Assembly (NCBI GenBank): GCA_038087015.1
Contig: JASBNA010000066.1
Coordinates: forward strand, 1-64,000
From: Cerrena zonata
Taxonomy: Eukaryota; Basidiomycota; Agaricomycetes; Polyporales; Cerrenaceae
DNA: 64,000 bases
Direction: 5' to 3'
Position 1 is the first letter of the stretch. Each line of letters starts with the position of its first letter. The position numbers were made by a program, and so were the translations under genes. Below, in pieces: positions 18,638 through 29,264 of this stretch. A model generated the notes under the pieces. The model made no database searches. It had not been told where the DNA came from and was given only the letters and a program-made list of their open reading frames with translations.

Positions 18638-19906
18638 ATGTCTAGTATGGGAACACCTGCTGTTGTCATGGACAATGGTACTGGGTTAACTAAATTGGGT
18701 TTTGCAGGAAATGATTCACCATCGTTTGTCTTTCCAACTGCTATTGCTACATCTTCATCATCTAATAAAACTTCTAAATCCGCATCAGCGAAAAGTACTA
18801 ACTTGAGTGCCAAGAGGGGATTGGAAGATTTAGATTTTTTCATTGGAGATGAAGCTTTGAATGCAGCCAATGGTCCAAATTATAATTTATCATATCCGAT
18901 TAGACATGGTCAAATTGAGAATTGGGATCATATGGAAAGATTTTGGGAAAATTCAATTTTCAAATATTTAAGATGTGAACCAGAAGATCATTACTTTTTA
19001 TTGACTGAACCTCCTTTAAATCCTCCAGAAAATAGAGAAAGTACTGCTGAAATTATGTTTGAATCTTTCAATTGTGCAGGTTTATATATTGCTGTCCAAG
19101 CTGTTTTAGCTTTGGCTGCTTCCTGGACTTCGTCCAAAGTTCAAGATAGATCTTTAACTGGTACTGTTATTGATTCTGGTGATGGGGTCACCCATGTTAT
19201 CCCAGTGGCAGAAGGTTATGTTATCGGTACCGCCATTAAAAATATACCTTTGGCTGGTAGAGATATAACTTTATTCATTCAGTCGTTATTAAGAGATAGA
19301 GGTGAATCAAATACCTCTTTACAAACTGCAGAAAAAATTAAACAAGATTTTTGTTATGTTTGTCCTGATATCGTTAAAGAATTCAAAAAATTTGATCAAT
19401 ATCCCCAAGAAAAATTCGCCCAATATATCGTTGAATACACCGATAGAAATAAAAGAGATACCGTTGATGTCGGTTATGAAAGATTTTTAGCCCCAGAAAT
19501 ATTCTTTAACCCAGAAATATGCTCCTCTGATTATTTAACTCCTTTACCTACTGTTGTTGATCAAGTTATTCAATCTTCCCCCATTGATGTCCGTAAAAAA
19601 TTATATAAAAACATTGTCTTATCAGGGGGTTCTACCATGTTTAAAGATTTCGGTAGAAGATTACAAAGAGATTTAAAAGGTTTAGTCAATGAAAGAATTG
19701 AATTGAGTGAAAAATTAAGTGGGGTTAAAAGTACCGGTGTTGACGTTCAAGTCATCTCCCATAAAAGACAACGTAATGCTGTCTGGTTTGGTGGTTCTCT
19801 TTTAGCTCAAACTGCAGAATTCAAAAGTTATTGTTACACCAAACAAGATTACGACGAATACGGTCCAAGCATTGTTAGAAACTTCTCCTTATTCTCCGTA
19901 CCTTAA
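18638..19906 (+). CDS. ARP3: Actin-related protein 3 (Arp2/3 complex)
   Basis: This 422-residue actin-fold subunit of the Arp2/3 complex nucleates branched actin at endocytic patches. The phosphate-1 motif [16 protein letters not shown] is at the N-terminus, phosphate-2 is [16 protein letters not shown], and the adenosine/hinge region is [22 protein letters not shown]. The C-terminus carries [14 protein letters not shown]. Arp3 wording is clear in the [22 protein letters not shown] segment. A Ser/Lys-rich insert at about 42-62 replaces the corresponding Arp3 loop. The protein is somewhat shorter than the S. cerevisiae one (449). Confidence 0.96.
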   Translation: MSSMGTPAVVMDNGTGLTKLGFAGNDSPSFVFPTAIATSSSSNKTSKSASAKSTNLSAKRGLEDLDFFIGDEALNAANGPNYNLSYPIRHGQIENWDHMERFWENSIFKYLRCEPEDHYFLLTEPPLNPPENRESTAEIMFESFNCAGLYIAVQAVLALAASWTSSKVQDRSLTGTVIDSGDGVTHVIPVAEGYVIGTAIKNIPLAGRDITLFIQSLLRDRGESNTSLQTAEKIKQDFCYVCPDIVKEFKKFDQYPQEKFAQYIVEYTDRNKRDTVDVGYERFLAPEIFFNPEICSSDYLTPLPTVVDQVIQSSPIDVRKKLYKNIVLSGGSTMFKDFGRRLQRDLKGLVNERIELSEKLSGVKSTGVDVQVISHKRQRNAVWFGGSLLAQTAEFKSYCYTKQDYDEYGPSIVRNFSLFSVP

Positions 19907-20212
19907 TCCTATTAGACACTTCAGCTTTCCTTCTTCTCTCTACCATATAAAAAGTCTTTATCTTTTCTTTAGTTTATTTCATTTATACTCTTTATTATAT
20001 ACGTTCTTTATTTACCCGTACACCACACACCCTGGAAAAGTCATGCAAAAAATTATTTATTTAGGCAAGTTTCTGTTAGGCGTGTGCACATCAATATGTA
20101 TCGAGTGAGCTTTTCTTTCCAATAGTTTTGATTTTAAGCGCTTTGATAAGAAACTCTAACTGAGTAAGTTTTTTACAAAGAAATCTATTAGTGATTGAAG
20201 CTCAGGCCTATC
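19907..20212. other. ARP3-TOR1 intergenic region
   Basis: These 306 bases are AT-rich with CT tracts. They contain no recognisable element beyond a likely ARP3 3' UTR and the TOR1 leader. Confidence 0.4.
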
Positions 20213-23200
20213 ATGTCATCCAATCAGGTACAGATTGTCGAGGGCATGTCGCTCGTTCAAATCAAGAAAGGATTGAAATCTAAGGATGAGGATGAACGTA
20301 ATAGATCGGCAAATGAATTAAGAAGTTACCTTCAATCAATAGCTAGAGATTTACCCCCAGAACAATTTGATAAATATAATAGTAGTATCAAGCTTACAAT
20401 TCGTGAGCTTTTAGCAAGTACTGAAAGTTCCGAGGTCTTGGGTGGTATAGCTGCGGTGAACAAATTGATTGATCTCGATGTTGGTATTGAAGATAATATT
20501 AAAACAGTTAGATTTACCAATTATTTATCTCATTTGATTGTTTCCAATGATTTAACCATTATGAAATACGCAATTAATACTCTAGGTCAATTAGCGGCAC
20601 CGGGTGGTACATCCCCGGGTGAATTTGTTGATGAACAAGCTAAAAAGGCTAATGAATGGCTTCAAAGTGATGGTAAACAACATGATAATAGAAGACATGC
20701 AGCCATATTGGTCATCACTGCTTTGGCAAATAATGCCCCTTCCCTCTTATATCCTTATGTGCATCAGTTTCTTGAATATATGTGGATACCTTTACGAGAT
20801 AGTAAATTAGTTATGAGAATTGATGCAGCCGAAACTTTCCATAAATGTATGGATTTAATTTATCATAGAAATACCAACTCTAGTAGATTTTGGATTAAAA
20901 ACTTTTTAGATACTGCATCCAGAACTCTTAGTGATACCCCAAACAGTTTCAAACCAGAATCATCAACTTCCACCAATGCAAATTCCCTGAGTACCTATAA
21001 CTTAATTGCATCCGCAAACAACCAATCTAATGAATCGATTCATAGTTCGCTCTTGGTATATAGAGAACTTATCAAGTATCATAAAGACGCATATATTGTA
21101 TCCAACTTTGAGTTAATTTATGAAAATACTATAAGGTACAAAAATCACAAGCTCGCAATCATTAGACAAGAACTCACCAACATCTTCCCATTGCTTTGCA
21201 AAGTTAATCCGGAACTTTTCGTTGAAAAATATTTACATCGTACGTTATACTATTATCTTTCTCAATTGAAAAAATATAAAAATCAGCACAATGAAGCTGC
21301 AAATGCTGAAAAAAGTGCCATATTTAAAAGTATTGGATTGATTTCACTCGAAGTTGGTAATCAAATGGCTACATATCTTGATGCAATTTTAGATAATATT
21401 AGAGAAGGATTATCCTATTCTTCTAATCCAAGTGTTCAGCTGATTCTTGTTAATGCTGTATCTAGTAATGGATCTTCGGCTGCGGCCGTATCAAATGGTG
21501 ATAGCTCTAACTCAGCTAATAGTCTAAATGCAATTTCAGCTTCAGCATCTGGTTCTTCCAAGCACAAGGCAAGCAGAAAAGTCACAGAACCCGCCATTTT
21601 CGACTGTATCGGTAAATTATCCATAGCAGTTGGCCCTGCATTAACAAAGCATTTACAACGAGACATATTAGATATGATGTTTAGTAACTGCTCATTGTCA
21701 ACTCATATGAAAGACGTGTTACAAACTCTTATAAAAAACATTCCAACTTTAACTGACATTGTAAATATGAAACTTTTGAATTTGTTGAGTTTGGTTCTTT
21801 CAGGTAAAATCTTTCAACCACCCGGATCTCCTTATGGTACAATAAAAATAAATACCTCTTTGGCAAAGGATTATCGTTTGATGATGATATCAAGAGATAC
21901 TGGATTGAGTATTAATAATATTTTGAATAACCCAGAATTATACGAAACTTATGATAGTGCTATCTTGACTCAAGCTTTGGAAATGCTTCCTGCATTCAAA
22001 TTCGAAAATTATCAACTTAATGAGTTTGTTAGATACTGTACCTTAACCTACTTAGAACACCGAAATTATAAAGTTCGTTTATCAGCTACAAAAACTTCTT
22101 GCAATGTTTTCATAGAAGATCCCATTTGTCATCAAACTAGTGTGAATGCATTAAATGCAGTGAATGAAGTCTTAGATAAGTTACTTTCCATCTCCATTAC
22201 TGATCCAATACCCGATATCAGATTGGAAGGTTTGAAATGCTTAAATAATGGAAACTTTGATAATCAATTATCTCAAGCCGATAACGTGAAATTGCTTTTC
22301 ATCGCTTTAAATGATGAAATATTCAGTGTCAGACGAGTCGCAATTGCAATACTAGGTCGCTTATCGTCTATAAACCCTGCATACATTGTTCCTTCTTTGA
22401 GAAAAACTTTGATTCAATTATTATCAAAATTAGAATACGCAAACACTAGTCGCAAAAAGGAAGAAAGTGCAACTTTATTATCATTATTGATTTCTAACTC
22501 AAAAGAGCTTGCTCGCCCTTACGTCAAACCAATAGTTGAAGTATTATTACTGAAAGCAAAAGATAAGAGCTTTCTTGTTGCAACCAGTGCTATTAAATGT
22601 CTTGGTGAACTTGCTGTCGTAGGGGGTGAAGATTTGAAACCATTCATCCCAGACTTAATGCCACTAATATTAGAAACTTTCCAGGACCAAAGTTCTTCTT
22701 TCAAAAGGGATTCAGCTTTGAAAGCATTAGGGCAAATAGCAAGCTCTTCAAGTTATGTCATTCAACCACTTTTGGATTATCCACAGTTGTTAGGTATGCT
22801 TGTGAGTATTTTGAAACTGGAAACCTCTCCATCAATCAGAAGAGAAACGGTGAGATTACTTGGTATTCTTGGTGCATTAGATCCTTATAAACATCGTGAG
22901 GTTGAACAAAATTCCAAAAGTATACCAGTTGAACAAAATGCCCCACCAGTGGATGTTGCCTTGTTGATGCAGGGTATGTCACCATCTAATGACGAATATT
23001 ATCCAACAGTTGCAATCAACAACTTAATGAGAGTTTTAAAAGATCCTTCCTTAAGTACACACCATAGTAAGGTTATTCAAGCCATCATGTACATATTTCA
23101 AACATTGGGCTTAACCTGTGTCTCGTTTTTGCCTCAAATAATCCCGGGAATTATTAATGTCATGCACACCTGTCAACCATCTATGTTGAACTATTACTTT

Positions 23201-26200
23201 CAACAGTTTGGAAATTTGATTTTAATTGTCAAACAGCATATTAGACCATTCTTACCAGAGATTTTTAAAGTGATTGAAGAATTTTTCAGTGTTAATAGCC
23301 AACTTAACACTCAAAATATTATTATTGATTTGATCCAATCGATATCTAAGGCTTTAGAAGGAGAATTCAAAATGTACTTACCAGATGTTTTGCCTTTGTT
23401 GTTAAACGTATTCGAAGAAGATAAATCTGAAGACAAAGACGCTAGTTCTAATGTTTTAGAAAGTTTTGTTATCTTTGGCAGTAACATCGAGGACTATGTT
23501 CATATAATCATCCCAAATATTTGTAAGTTATTTGAAACTGGTCCTTTAGATTTGAGGATAGATGCACTTGAAACTATCGGTCAAATCTCAGATAAAGTAC
23601 CACTAAATGATATGGCATCAAGAATTATTCACCCAATTTTACGTGTGTTGCGTGAAGATCATGATTCATTAAAGCTGGCTGCAATGAATACCTTAAGTTG
23701 CCTTGTTTTACAACTTGGCTCCGAGTTTAGTGTTTTCATTCCTGTATTGAAGAAGACATTACTTCAACAGAAGATCCATTCCTCAACCTTTGAACAATTA
23801 GTGAACAAGCTCTTAAGTGGAGATCCTTTACCTGACCACCTTGATATTTACAAAGAAAAGAAGGATAAGAAATTGAGTCATTTCGACAGACCAGATGTGT
23901 CCAGGAAGCTCCCAGTAAATCAAGATGTATTGAAATTGGCTTGGAACTGTAGTCAAACCCGCACAAAGGAGGATTGGCAAGAATGGATAAGCAGATTAAG
24001 TCTTGAACTTATAAAAGAAAGTCCTTCGCATGCCATCAGAGCTTGTTTAGGTTTGGCTATAGACTATCATCCAATAGCAAAAGATTTGTTCAATGCCAGT
24101 TTTGCAAGTTGTTGGAGTGAACTATATTCACAGAATCAAGAGGAATTAGTTGAATCATTTTGTTACGCATTATATTCAGCTGCAAACCCTCCAGAGATTC
24201 ACCAAATTCTTTTGAACTTGGCAGAGTTCATGGAGCATGATGACAAACCATTACCAATTTCAATTACAAGATTGGGTCAATTTGCTCAACGTTGTCATGC
24301 TTATGCAAAAGCTTTACATTATAAAGAGCTTGAGTTTTATGAAGAGCCAACAACTCCTACCATTGAGGCCTTAATCAGTATCAATAACCAGCTTCAGCAA
24401 TCAGATGCCGCTGTGGGTATTTTGAAGCATGCACAACTACATCATGATCTTCAATTGAAAGAGACATGGCATGAAAAATTACAGAAGTGGGATGATGCAT
24501 TACGTGCTTACAATGAAAGAGAAAAGACCGAACCTGACAACATGGAAGTTGTAATGGGTAAAATGAGAAGTTTACATGCTTTAGGTGAATGGGAACAATT
24601 ATCTGAACTTGCTCAGAAGAAGTGGACCAACTCCACAAGTGATACCAAGAGAAGTGTGGCACCTTTGGCAGCAGCAGCGGCTTGGGGCTTGGGCCAATGG
24701 GATAGAATGGATGCATGTATCAGAGTTATGAAACCCGAGTCACCAGATAAAGCATTTTTCAATGCTGTCCTTAGTTTGCACAGAAATAATTTTGAAGATG
24801 CTTCGAACAATATTTTGAAGGCAAGAGATCTTTTGGTAACCGAAATCACCGCTTTAGTGAGTGAAAGTTACAATAGAGCATACGGTGTTGTTGTTAGAGT
24901 TCAAATGCTTGCCGAGTTGGAAGAGATCATCAAATATAAATGTTTGCCTCAAGGTTCGGAAAAAAGAGCGCTTATGAGAAAAACCTGGAATACTAGATTA
25001 CTTGGCTGTCAAAGGAATGTTGATATATGGCAAAGAATGTTGAAAGTCAGGGCGCTTGTTATTAAACCTAAACAAGATATGGAAATGTGGATCAAGTTTG
25101 CTAATTTATGTCGTAAATCCGGTAGATTAAACTTAGCAGAGAAATCATTGAACTTTTTATTAGAAGAAGGTTCCCCAGAGAACCCATCTAGGGCTCCTCC
25201 ACAAGTTGTTTACGCTCAATTGAAATACATGTGGTCTAAAGGTCAACAAAAGGAAGCTTTGCGTCATTTAGTTGATTTCACCACCAGAATGTCGCAAGAC
25301 TTGGGATTAAACCCTAATGATTTGATAACTCAGCCCTTACCATCAGAGGGTCCTGGAATTCCAAAGCATGTTGAAGAATATACTAAACTATTAGCAAGAT
25401 GCTTCTTGAAACAAGGTGAATGGCAAATCGCATTGAATAGTAATTGGAGAACGGACACATCTGAAATAATTCTCGGTGCTTATCTATTGGCTACCCATTT
25501 TGATGATAAGTGGTATAAAGCATGGCATAATTGGGCACTTGCTAACTTTGAAGTAATATCATTATTCACTCAAAGCAATAGGCAAAATAGTAATACAAAT
25601 CAAAATGAGATGATTATGGAACAAAATGAAGTCAATTATACTGAAAATGATCTGAAAACCCCACAGACCAATATACAAGATAGTAAACCAAAAGCAAATG
25701 TTATACCCATTGAAGCGGTACAGCGTCATGTCGTACCTTCCATTAAAGGGTTCTTTCATTCCATTGCTTTATCGAACTCCAATTCACTTCAAGACACTTT
25801 AAGATTGTTAACTTTATGGTTCAAATTTGGTGGGATCCCTGAGGCGGCTCAAGCAATGACCGAAGGTTTCAGTATGGTGAAAATAGATAATTGGTTGGAG
25901 GTTGTCCCTCAGTTAATTTCTCGTATTCATCAACCAAATCAAATTGTTAGTCGGTCATTATTCGGATTGTTGAGTGATTTAGGTAAGGCTCACCCTCAAG
26001 CATTGGTATATCCATTAGCTGTGGCTGTCACCTCAGAATCTGTAAATCGTAAAAAGGCTGCAATGTCTATCATTGATAAAATGCGTATGCATTCGCCTAG
26101 GTTGGTTGATCAATCCGAATTAGTAAGTCACGAATTAATCAGAGTTGCTGTTTTATGGCATGAACAATGGTACGAAGGTTTAGAGGATGCCTCAAGATTA

Positions 26201-27691
26201 TACTATGGTGAACACAATACTGAAAAGATGTTTGAAGTTTTAGAGCCACTCCACGAAATGTTGAAGAAGGGCCCTGAAACAATGAGAGAAGCATCTTTCA
26301 ACAATGCATTTGGAAGGGAATTAGCTGATGCATACGAATGGGTGTTGAACTTTCGCCGTACCAAAGATACTGCGAACCTTGATCATGCATGGGAGATTTA
26401 CTATAATGTATTCCGTCGTATCAGTCGTCAATTACCTCAATTACAGAGCCTAGAATTACAATACGTTTCACCTAAATTAGAAGAAGCCAACAACCTCGAG
26501 TTAGCCTTACCGGGTACTTATCAAGCGGGCAAACCAGTGGTAAGTATCGTAAAATTCGATCCAACTTTCTCAGTTATCTCGTCAAAACAAAGACCTAGAA
26601 AAGTTTCCTGCAGAGGAAGTGACGGCAAAGACTATACATATGTCTTAAAAGGTCATGAAGATATCAGACAAGATAACTTGGTAATGCAATTATTTGGTTT
26701 AGTCAATACTTTGTTACTCAATGATACTGAATGTTTCAAGAGACATTTAGATATTCAACGTTATGCTGCTATACCATTGTCTCCTAAGGTTGGTTTATTA
26801 GGTTGGGTACCTAATAGTGATACTTTCCATGTTTTAATCAGAGAGTATCGTGAATCTCGTAAAATCTGGTTAAATATTGAGCATCGTATTATGTTACAGA
26901 TGGCACCTGATTATGATAGTCTTACGTTGTTACAAAAAGTTGAAGTATTCACCAATGCATTGGATAATACCAGAGGTCAAGATTTATACAAAGTATTATG
27001 GTTGAAATCTAAATCATCTGAAGCCTGGTTAGATCGTCGTACTACGTATACTCGTTCATTGGCTGTGATGTCTATGGTTGGGTATATATTGGGTGTTGGT
27101 GATCGTCATCCTTCAAATTTAATGTTGGACAGATCTACTGGTAAAGTTATTCATATTGATTTTGGTGATTGTTTTGAAGCTGCTATTTTGCGTGAAAAGT
27201 ACCCAGAAAAAGTTCCGTTTAGATTGACCAGAATGTTGAACTATGCTATGGAAGTTAGTGGTATAGAAGGTTCATTCCGTATTACTTGTGAACATGTTAT
27301 GAGAGTTCTTCGAGATAATAAGGAATCTTTAATGGCGATCTTGGAAGCATTTGCATATGATCCATTGATCAATTGGGGGTTCGATTTCCCAACAAAGGCA
27401 GTTGCTGAAGCAACAGGAATTAAAGTTCCTCAAGTAAACACCGCCGAACTATTGAGAAGGGGCCAAATAGACGAACAAGAAGCTGCAAAACTCGCAAAGC
27501 AAAATGAATTAGAAATAAGAAATGCTAGAGCAGCATTGGTTTTGAAGAGAATTACTGATAAATTGACTGGTAATGATATCAAACGATTAAAAGGATTGGA
27601 CATTCCAACTCAAGTTGACAAGTTGATTCAACAGGCCACTAGTGTGGAGAATTTGTGCCAACATTACATTGGATGGTGCTCATTTTGGTAA
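20213..27691 (+). CDS. TOR1: TOR serine/threonine kinase (PIKK)
   Basis: This 2492-residue target-of-rapamycin kinase is the core of TORC1/TORC2 and coordinates growth with nutrients. HEAT repeats fill about residues 1-1250, followed by the FAT domain. The FRB domain starts near residue 1990 with EDASRLYYGEHN; the Ser there is the residue whose change gives rapamycin resistance in yeast Tor1. The kinase domain shows GHEDIRQD (about 2147), GDRHPSN (about 2297) and IDFGDCF. The FATC tail ends YIGWCSFW, where the usual residue is Pro (CPFW). The frame is unbroken over 7.5 kb. It is open to 20195 through TTG; the ATG at 20213 fits. It is convergent with RCL1. Confidence 0.97.
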   Translation: MSSNQVQIVEGMSLVQIKKGLKSKDEDERNRSANELRSYLQSIARDLPPEQFDKYNSSIKLTIRELLASTESSEVLGGIAAVNKLIDLDVGIEDNIKTVRFTNYLSHLIVSNDLTIMKYAINTLGQLAAPGGTSPGEFVDEQAKKANEWLQSDGKQHDNRRHAAILVITALANNAPSLLYPYVHQFLEYMWIPLRDSKLVMRIDAAETFHKCMDLIYHRNTNSSRFWIKNFLDTASRTLSDTPNSFKPESSTSTNANSLSTYNLIASANNQSNESIHSSLLVYRELIKYHKDAYIVSNFELIYENTIRYKNHKLAIIRQELTNIFPLLCKVNPELFVEKYLHRTLYYYLSQLKKYKNQHNEAANAEKSAIFKSIGLISLEVGNQMATYLDAILDNIREGLSYSSNPSVQLILVNAVSSNGSSAAAVSNGDSSNSANSLNAISASASGSSKHKASRKVTEPAIFDCIGKLSIAVGPALTKHLQRDILDMMFSNCSLSTHMKDVLQTLIKNIPTLTDIVNMKLLNLLSLVLSGKIFQPPGSPYGTIKINTSLAKDYRLMMISRDTGLSINNILNNPELYETYDSAILTQALEMLPAFKFENYQLNEFVRYCTLTYLEHRNYKVRLSATKTSCNVFIEDPICHQTSVNALNAVNEVLDKLLSISITDPIPDIRLEGLKCLNNGNFDNQLSQADNVKLLFIALNDEIFSVRRVAIAILGRLSSINPAYIVPSLRKTLIQLLSKLEYANTSRKKEESATLLSLLISNSKELARPYVKPIVEVLLLKAKDKSFLVATSAIKCLGELAVVGGEDLKPFIPDLMPLILETFQDQSSSFKRDSALKALGQIASSSSYVIQPLLDYPQLLGMLVSILKLETSPSIRRETVRLLGILGALDPYKHREVEQNSKSIPVEQNAPPVDVALLMQGMSPSNDEYYPTVAINNLMRVLKDPSLSTHHSKVIQAIMYIFQTLGLTCVSFLPQIIPGIINVMHTCQPSMLNYYFQQFGNLILIVKQHIRPFLPEIFKVIEEFFSVNSQLNTQNIIIDLIQSISKALEGEFKMYLPDVLPLLLNVFEEDKSEDKDASSNVLESFVIFGSNIEDYVHIIIPNICKLFETGPLDLRIDALETIGQISDKVPLNDMASRIIHPILRVLREDHDSLKLAAMNTLSCLVLQLGSEFSVFIPVLKKTLLQQKIHSSTFEQLVNKLLSGDPLPDHLDIYKEKKDKKLSHFDRPDVSRKLPVNQDVLKLAWNCSQTRTKEDWQEWISRLSLELIKESPSHAIRACLGLAIDYHPIAKDLFNASFASCWSELYSQNQEELVESFCYALYSAANPPEIHQILLNLAEFMEHDDKPLPISITRLGQFAQRCHAYAKALHYKELEFYEEPTTPTIEALISINNQLQQSDAAVGILKHAQLHHDLQLKETWHEKLQKWDDALRAYNEREKTEPDNMEVVMGKMRSLHALGEWEQLSELAQKKWTNSTSDTKRSVAPLAAAAAWGLGQWDRMDACIRVMKPESPDKAFFNAVLSLHRNNFEDASNNILKARDLLVTEITALVSESYNRAYGVVVRVQMLAELEEIIKYKCLPQGSEKRALMRKTWNTRLLGCQRNVDIWQRMLKVRALVIKPKQDMEMWIKFANLCRKSGRLNLAEKSLNFLLEEGSPENPSRAPPQVVYAQLKYMWSKGQQKEALRHLVDFTTRMSQDLGLNPNDLITQPLPSEGPGIPKHVEEYTKLLARCFLKQGEWQIALNSNWRTDTSEIILGAYLLATHFDDKWYKAWHNWALANFEVISLFTQSNRQNSNTNQNEMIMEQNEVNYTENDLKTPQTNIQDSKPKANVIPIEAVQRHVVPSIKGFFHSIALSNSNSLQDTLRLLTLWFKFGGIPEAAQAMTEGFSMVKIDNWLEVVPQLISRIHQPNQIVSRSLFGLLSDLGKAHPQALVYPLAVAVTSESVNRKKAAMSIIDKMRMHSPRLVDQSELVSHELIRVAVLWHEQWYEGLEDASRLYYGEHNTEKMFEVLEPLHEMLKKGPETMREASFNNAFGRELADAYEWVLNFRRTKDTANLDHAWEIYYNVFRRISRQLPQLQSLELQYVSPKLEEANNLELALPGTYQAGKPVVSIVKFDPTFSVISSKQRPRKVSCRGSDGKDYTYVLKGHEDIRQDNLVMQLFGLVNTLLLNDTECFKRHLDIQRYAAIPLSPKVGLLGWVPNSDTFHVLIREYRESRKIWLNIEHRIMLQMAPDYDSLTLLQKVEVFTNALDNTRGQDLYKVLWLKSKSSEAWLDRRTTYTRSLAVMSMVGYILGVGDRHPSNLMLDRSTGKVIHIDFGDCFEAAILREKYPEKVPFRLTRMLNYAMEVSGIEGSFRITCEHVMRVLRDNKESLMAILEAFAYDPLINWGFDFPTKAVAEATGIKVPQVNTAELLRRGQIDEQEAAKLAKQNELEIRNARAALVLKRITDKLTGNDIKRLKGLDIPTQVDKLIQQATSVENLCQHYIGWCSFW

Positions 27692-27792
27692 AAGGAAAAT
27701 CAATTCTTCAATTCTTTAAGTCAGGTGTTTTACATCTACTTTTATTTAAAAGACATTTATTACATAATTTAATAATATACAAGTAAAGTATT

Positions 27793-28911
27793 TTATGCTA
27801 TTTTTTTAGAAGCACTAGTAAAACCAATTCCTTTAAGGGAAACAGTCATAAAATCTTCTTCACAAGGGATTGGTTCATTTGCACCATCTTTCAAGAAAGC
27901 CTCAGTTCCAAAGACTTGTTTAATGTCACGTAATATATGAATAAAATTATCGTCGATTTGATCTTTATGAACTTTCAATCTTCCAATATCTTCTTTACCA
28001 ATGGTCATAAATGCTAAACATAATTGAAGTTGGTTTCTTCCAATTGCAACACTTTTCGATAATTCTTCTAATAACTCATATGCAACACGTTCACCCAAAT
28101 CTTCTGGTAAACTACCGGGAGAACCAACACCTTCTGCTAGTATTCTCCAACCCTTTTTCAGCTCTGCTACTAAGGTGACACCAAATCCTGGGGATTTCCC
28201 TGAGTTTTCTCCTCTCCAAACGTCAGCAGTGATATTAACTTCCACTCCTGTTGGTCTCAAAACATTTCTAGCACTATCTATTATTCTATTAACCATTGAT
28301 GGAGAAACACGAGTACAATACGCAACACCTCTGATGGCAGATATTTTTGGGTTTTCGAGAGCATGCATAGTTATTGGTTGTGGAATTAACGAATTACATA
28401 ACAAATGAACCTCACCTCCACCTAAAGGTGGTGATCCACGTTTCAATATATGCAACGAAACTTCTCTTACTCCAAACTTTTCCATTATTGGTAAGAGCCC
28501 CCATTTGATCGACTCAACACCAGCATCTCTGGTCTTGTCGGATGCCGTGAGTCCTTTGAACACTATCGAGAATTTCTTCTTGGAAAATGGTGCAAGGTAT
28601 AGCATTGGTTCAATAAAATATCCAACTGGCTTGGAAACAGGACAATTATGGGTCAATTGTCCCCCTATGATAATCCCCGGCCTGAATATAACGCTAGTAC
28701 CAGTGTACGAAATCTCTATACGGGAGTCATTAGTGACTGCCTCCAACAATCTTAAAAATGAAATTTCGTAATCTTTCAAACCAGGATTCATATCATTTGA
28801 TCTAATCTTGGAGATCTTGATTGGAATACCTGCCAATGTAGCCAAAACTAAACGTAGTCTCAAGTTTCGGTGGCCTTCAAAGGTCACCATAGAAGTCTTG
28901 GAGCTGGACAT
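27793..28911 (-). CDS. RCL1: RNA 3'-terminal phosphate cyclase-like rRNA-processing protein
   Basis: This 372-residue nucleolar protein is part of the 90S pre-ribosome with GTPase Bms1 and is needed for 18S rRNA maturation, including the A2 cleavage step. It has the RTC fold but belongs to the Rcl1 branch: the N-terminus reads FEGHRNLRLRLVLATLAGIPIKISKIR, and the RNA-cyclase catalytic His region is not conserved as in true cyclases. RGSPPLGGGEV and GRNQLQLCLAFMTI are family motifs. The length matches S. cerevisiae (367). It is transcribed divergently from TAF4. Confidence 0.95.
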   Translation of the reverse strand: MSSSKTSMVTFEGHRNLRLRLVLATLAGIPIKISKIRSNDMNPGLKDYEISFLRLLEAVTNDSRIEISYTGTSVIFRPGIIIGGQLTHNCPVSKPVGYFIEPMLYLAPFSKKKFSIVFKGLTASDKTRDAGVESIKWGLLPIMEKFGVREVSLHILKRGSPPLGGGEVHLLCNSLIPQPITMHALENPKISAIRGVAYCTRVSPSMVNRIIDSARNVLRPTGVEVNITADVWRGENSGKSPGFGVTLVAELKKGWRILAEGVGSPGSLPEDLGERVAYELLEELSKSVAIGRNQLQLCLAFMTIGKEDIGRLKVHKDQIDDNFIHILRDIKQVFGTEAFLKDGANEPIPCEEDFMTVSLKGIGFTSASKKIA

Positions 28912-29264
28912 ACTGCTATTAAGTACTAATCAAAGTGAATGATACCGAATAAATTGCAAATATCGGATAAAATGATTTTTTTTTCAATTAGACATCTCTT
29001 TGCAATGAGGCATCTCAAAGCTAAAGAAAAAAAAAAAAAAAACGATGAAAAATCACCGGGTCGGAAGTACTGAATTTTGCCTCACAAGTCACCTGAGCAG
29101 CCGGATTTCAAATGTCAGCAAAAAAAAAAAAATAGAGAGGGAAAAGACATTGAGCTATAAACAACAGGAAGAAGTTGGCAAAAGCTTTCGAAAGAATTGC
29201 CATTAAGCATTTATCATCAAGTCCAACTTGAACAGCATCACATCATAGAGCAGATATAGGTACG
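28912..29264. other. Divergent RCL1-TAF4 promoter region
   Basis: This 353-base divergent promoter contains poly-A runs at 29025-29042 and 29118-29130 and a GC-richer patch near 29052-29105. No TATA box or named element was identified with confidence. Confidence 0.4.
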
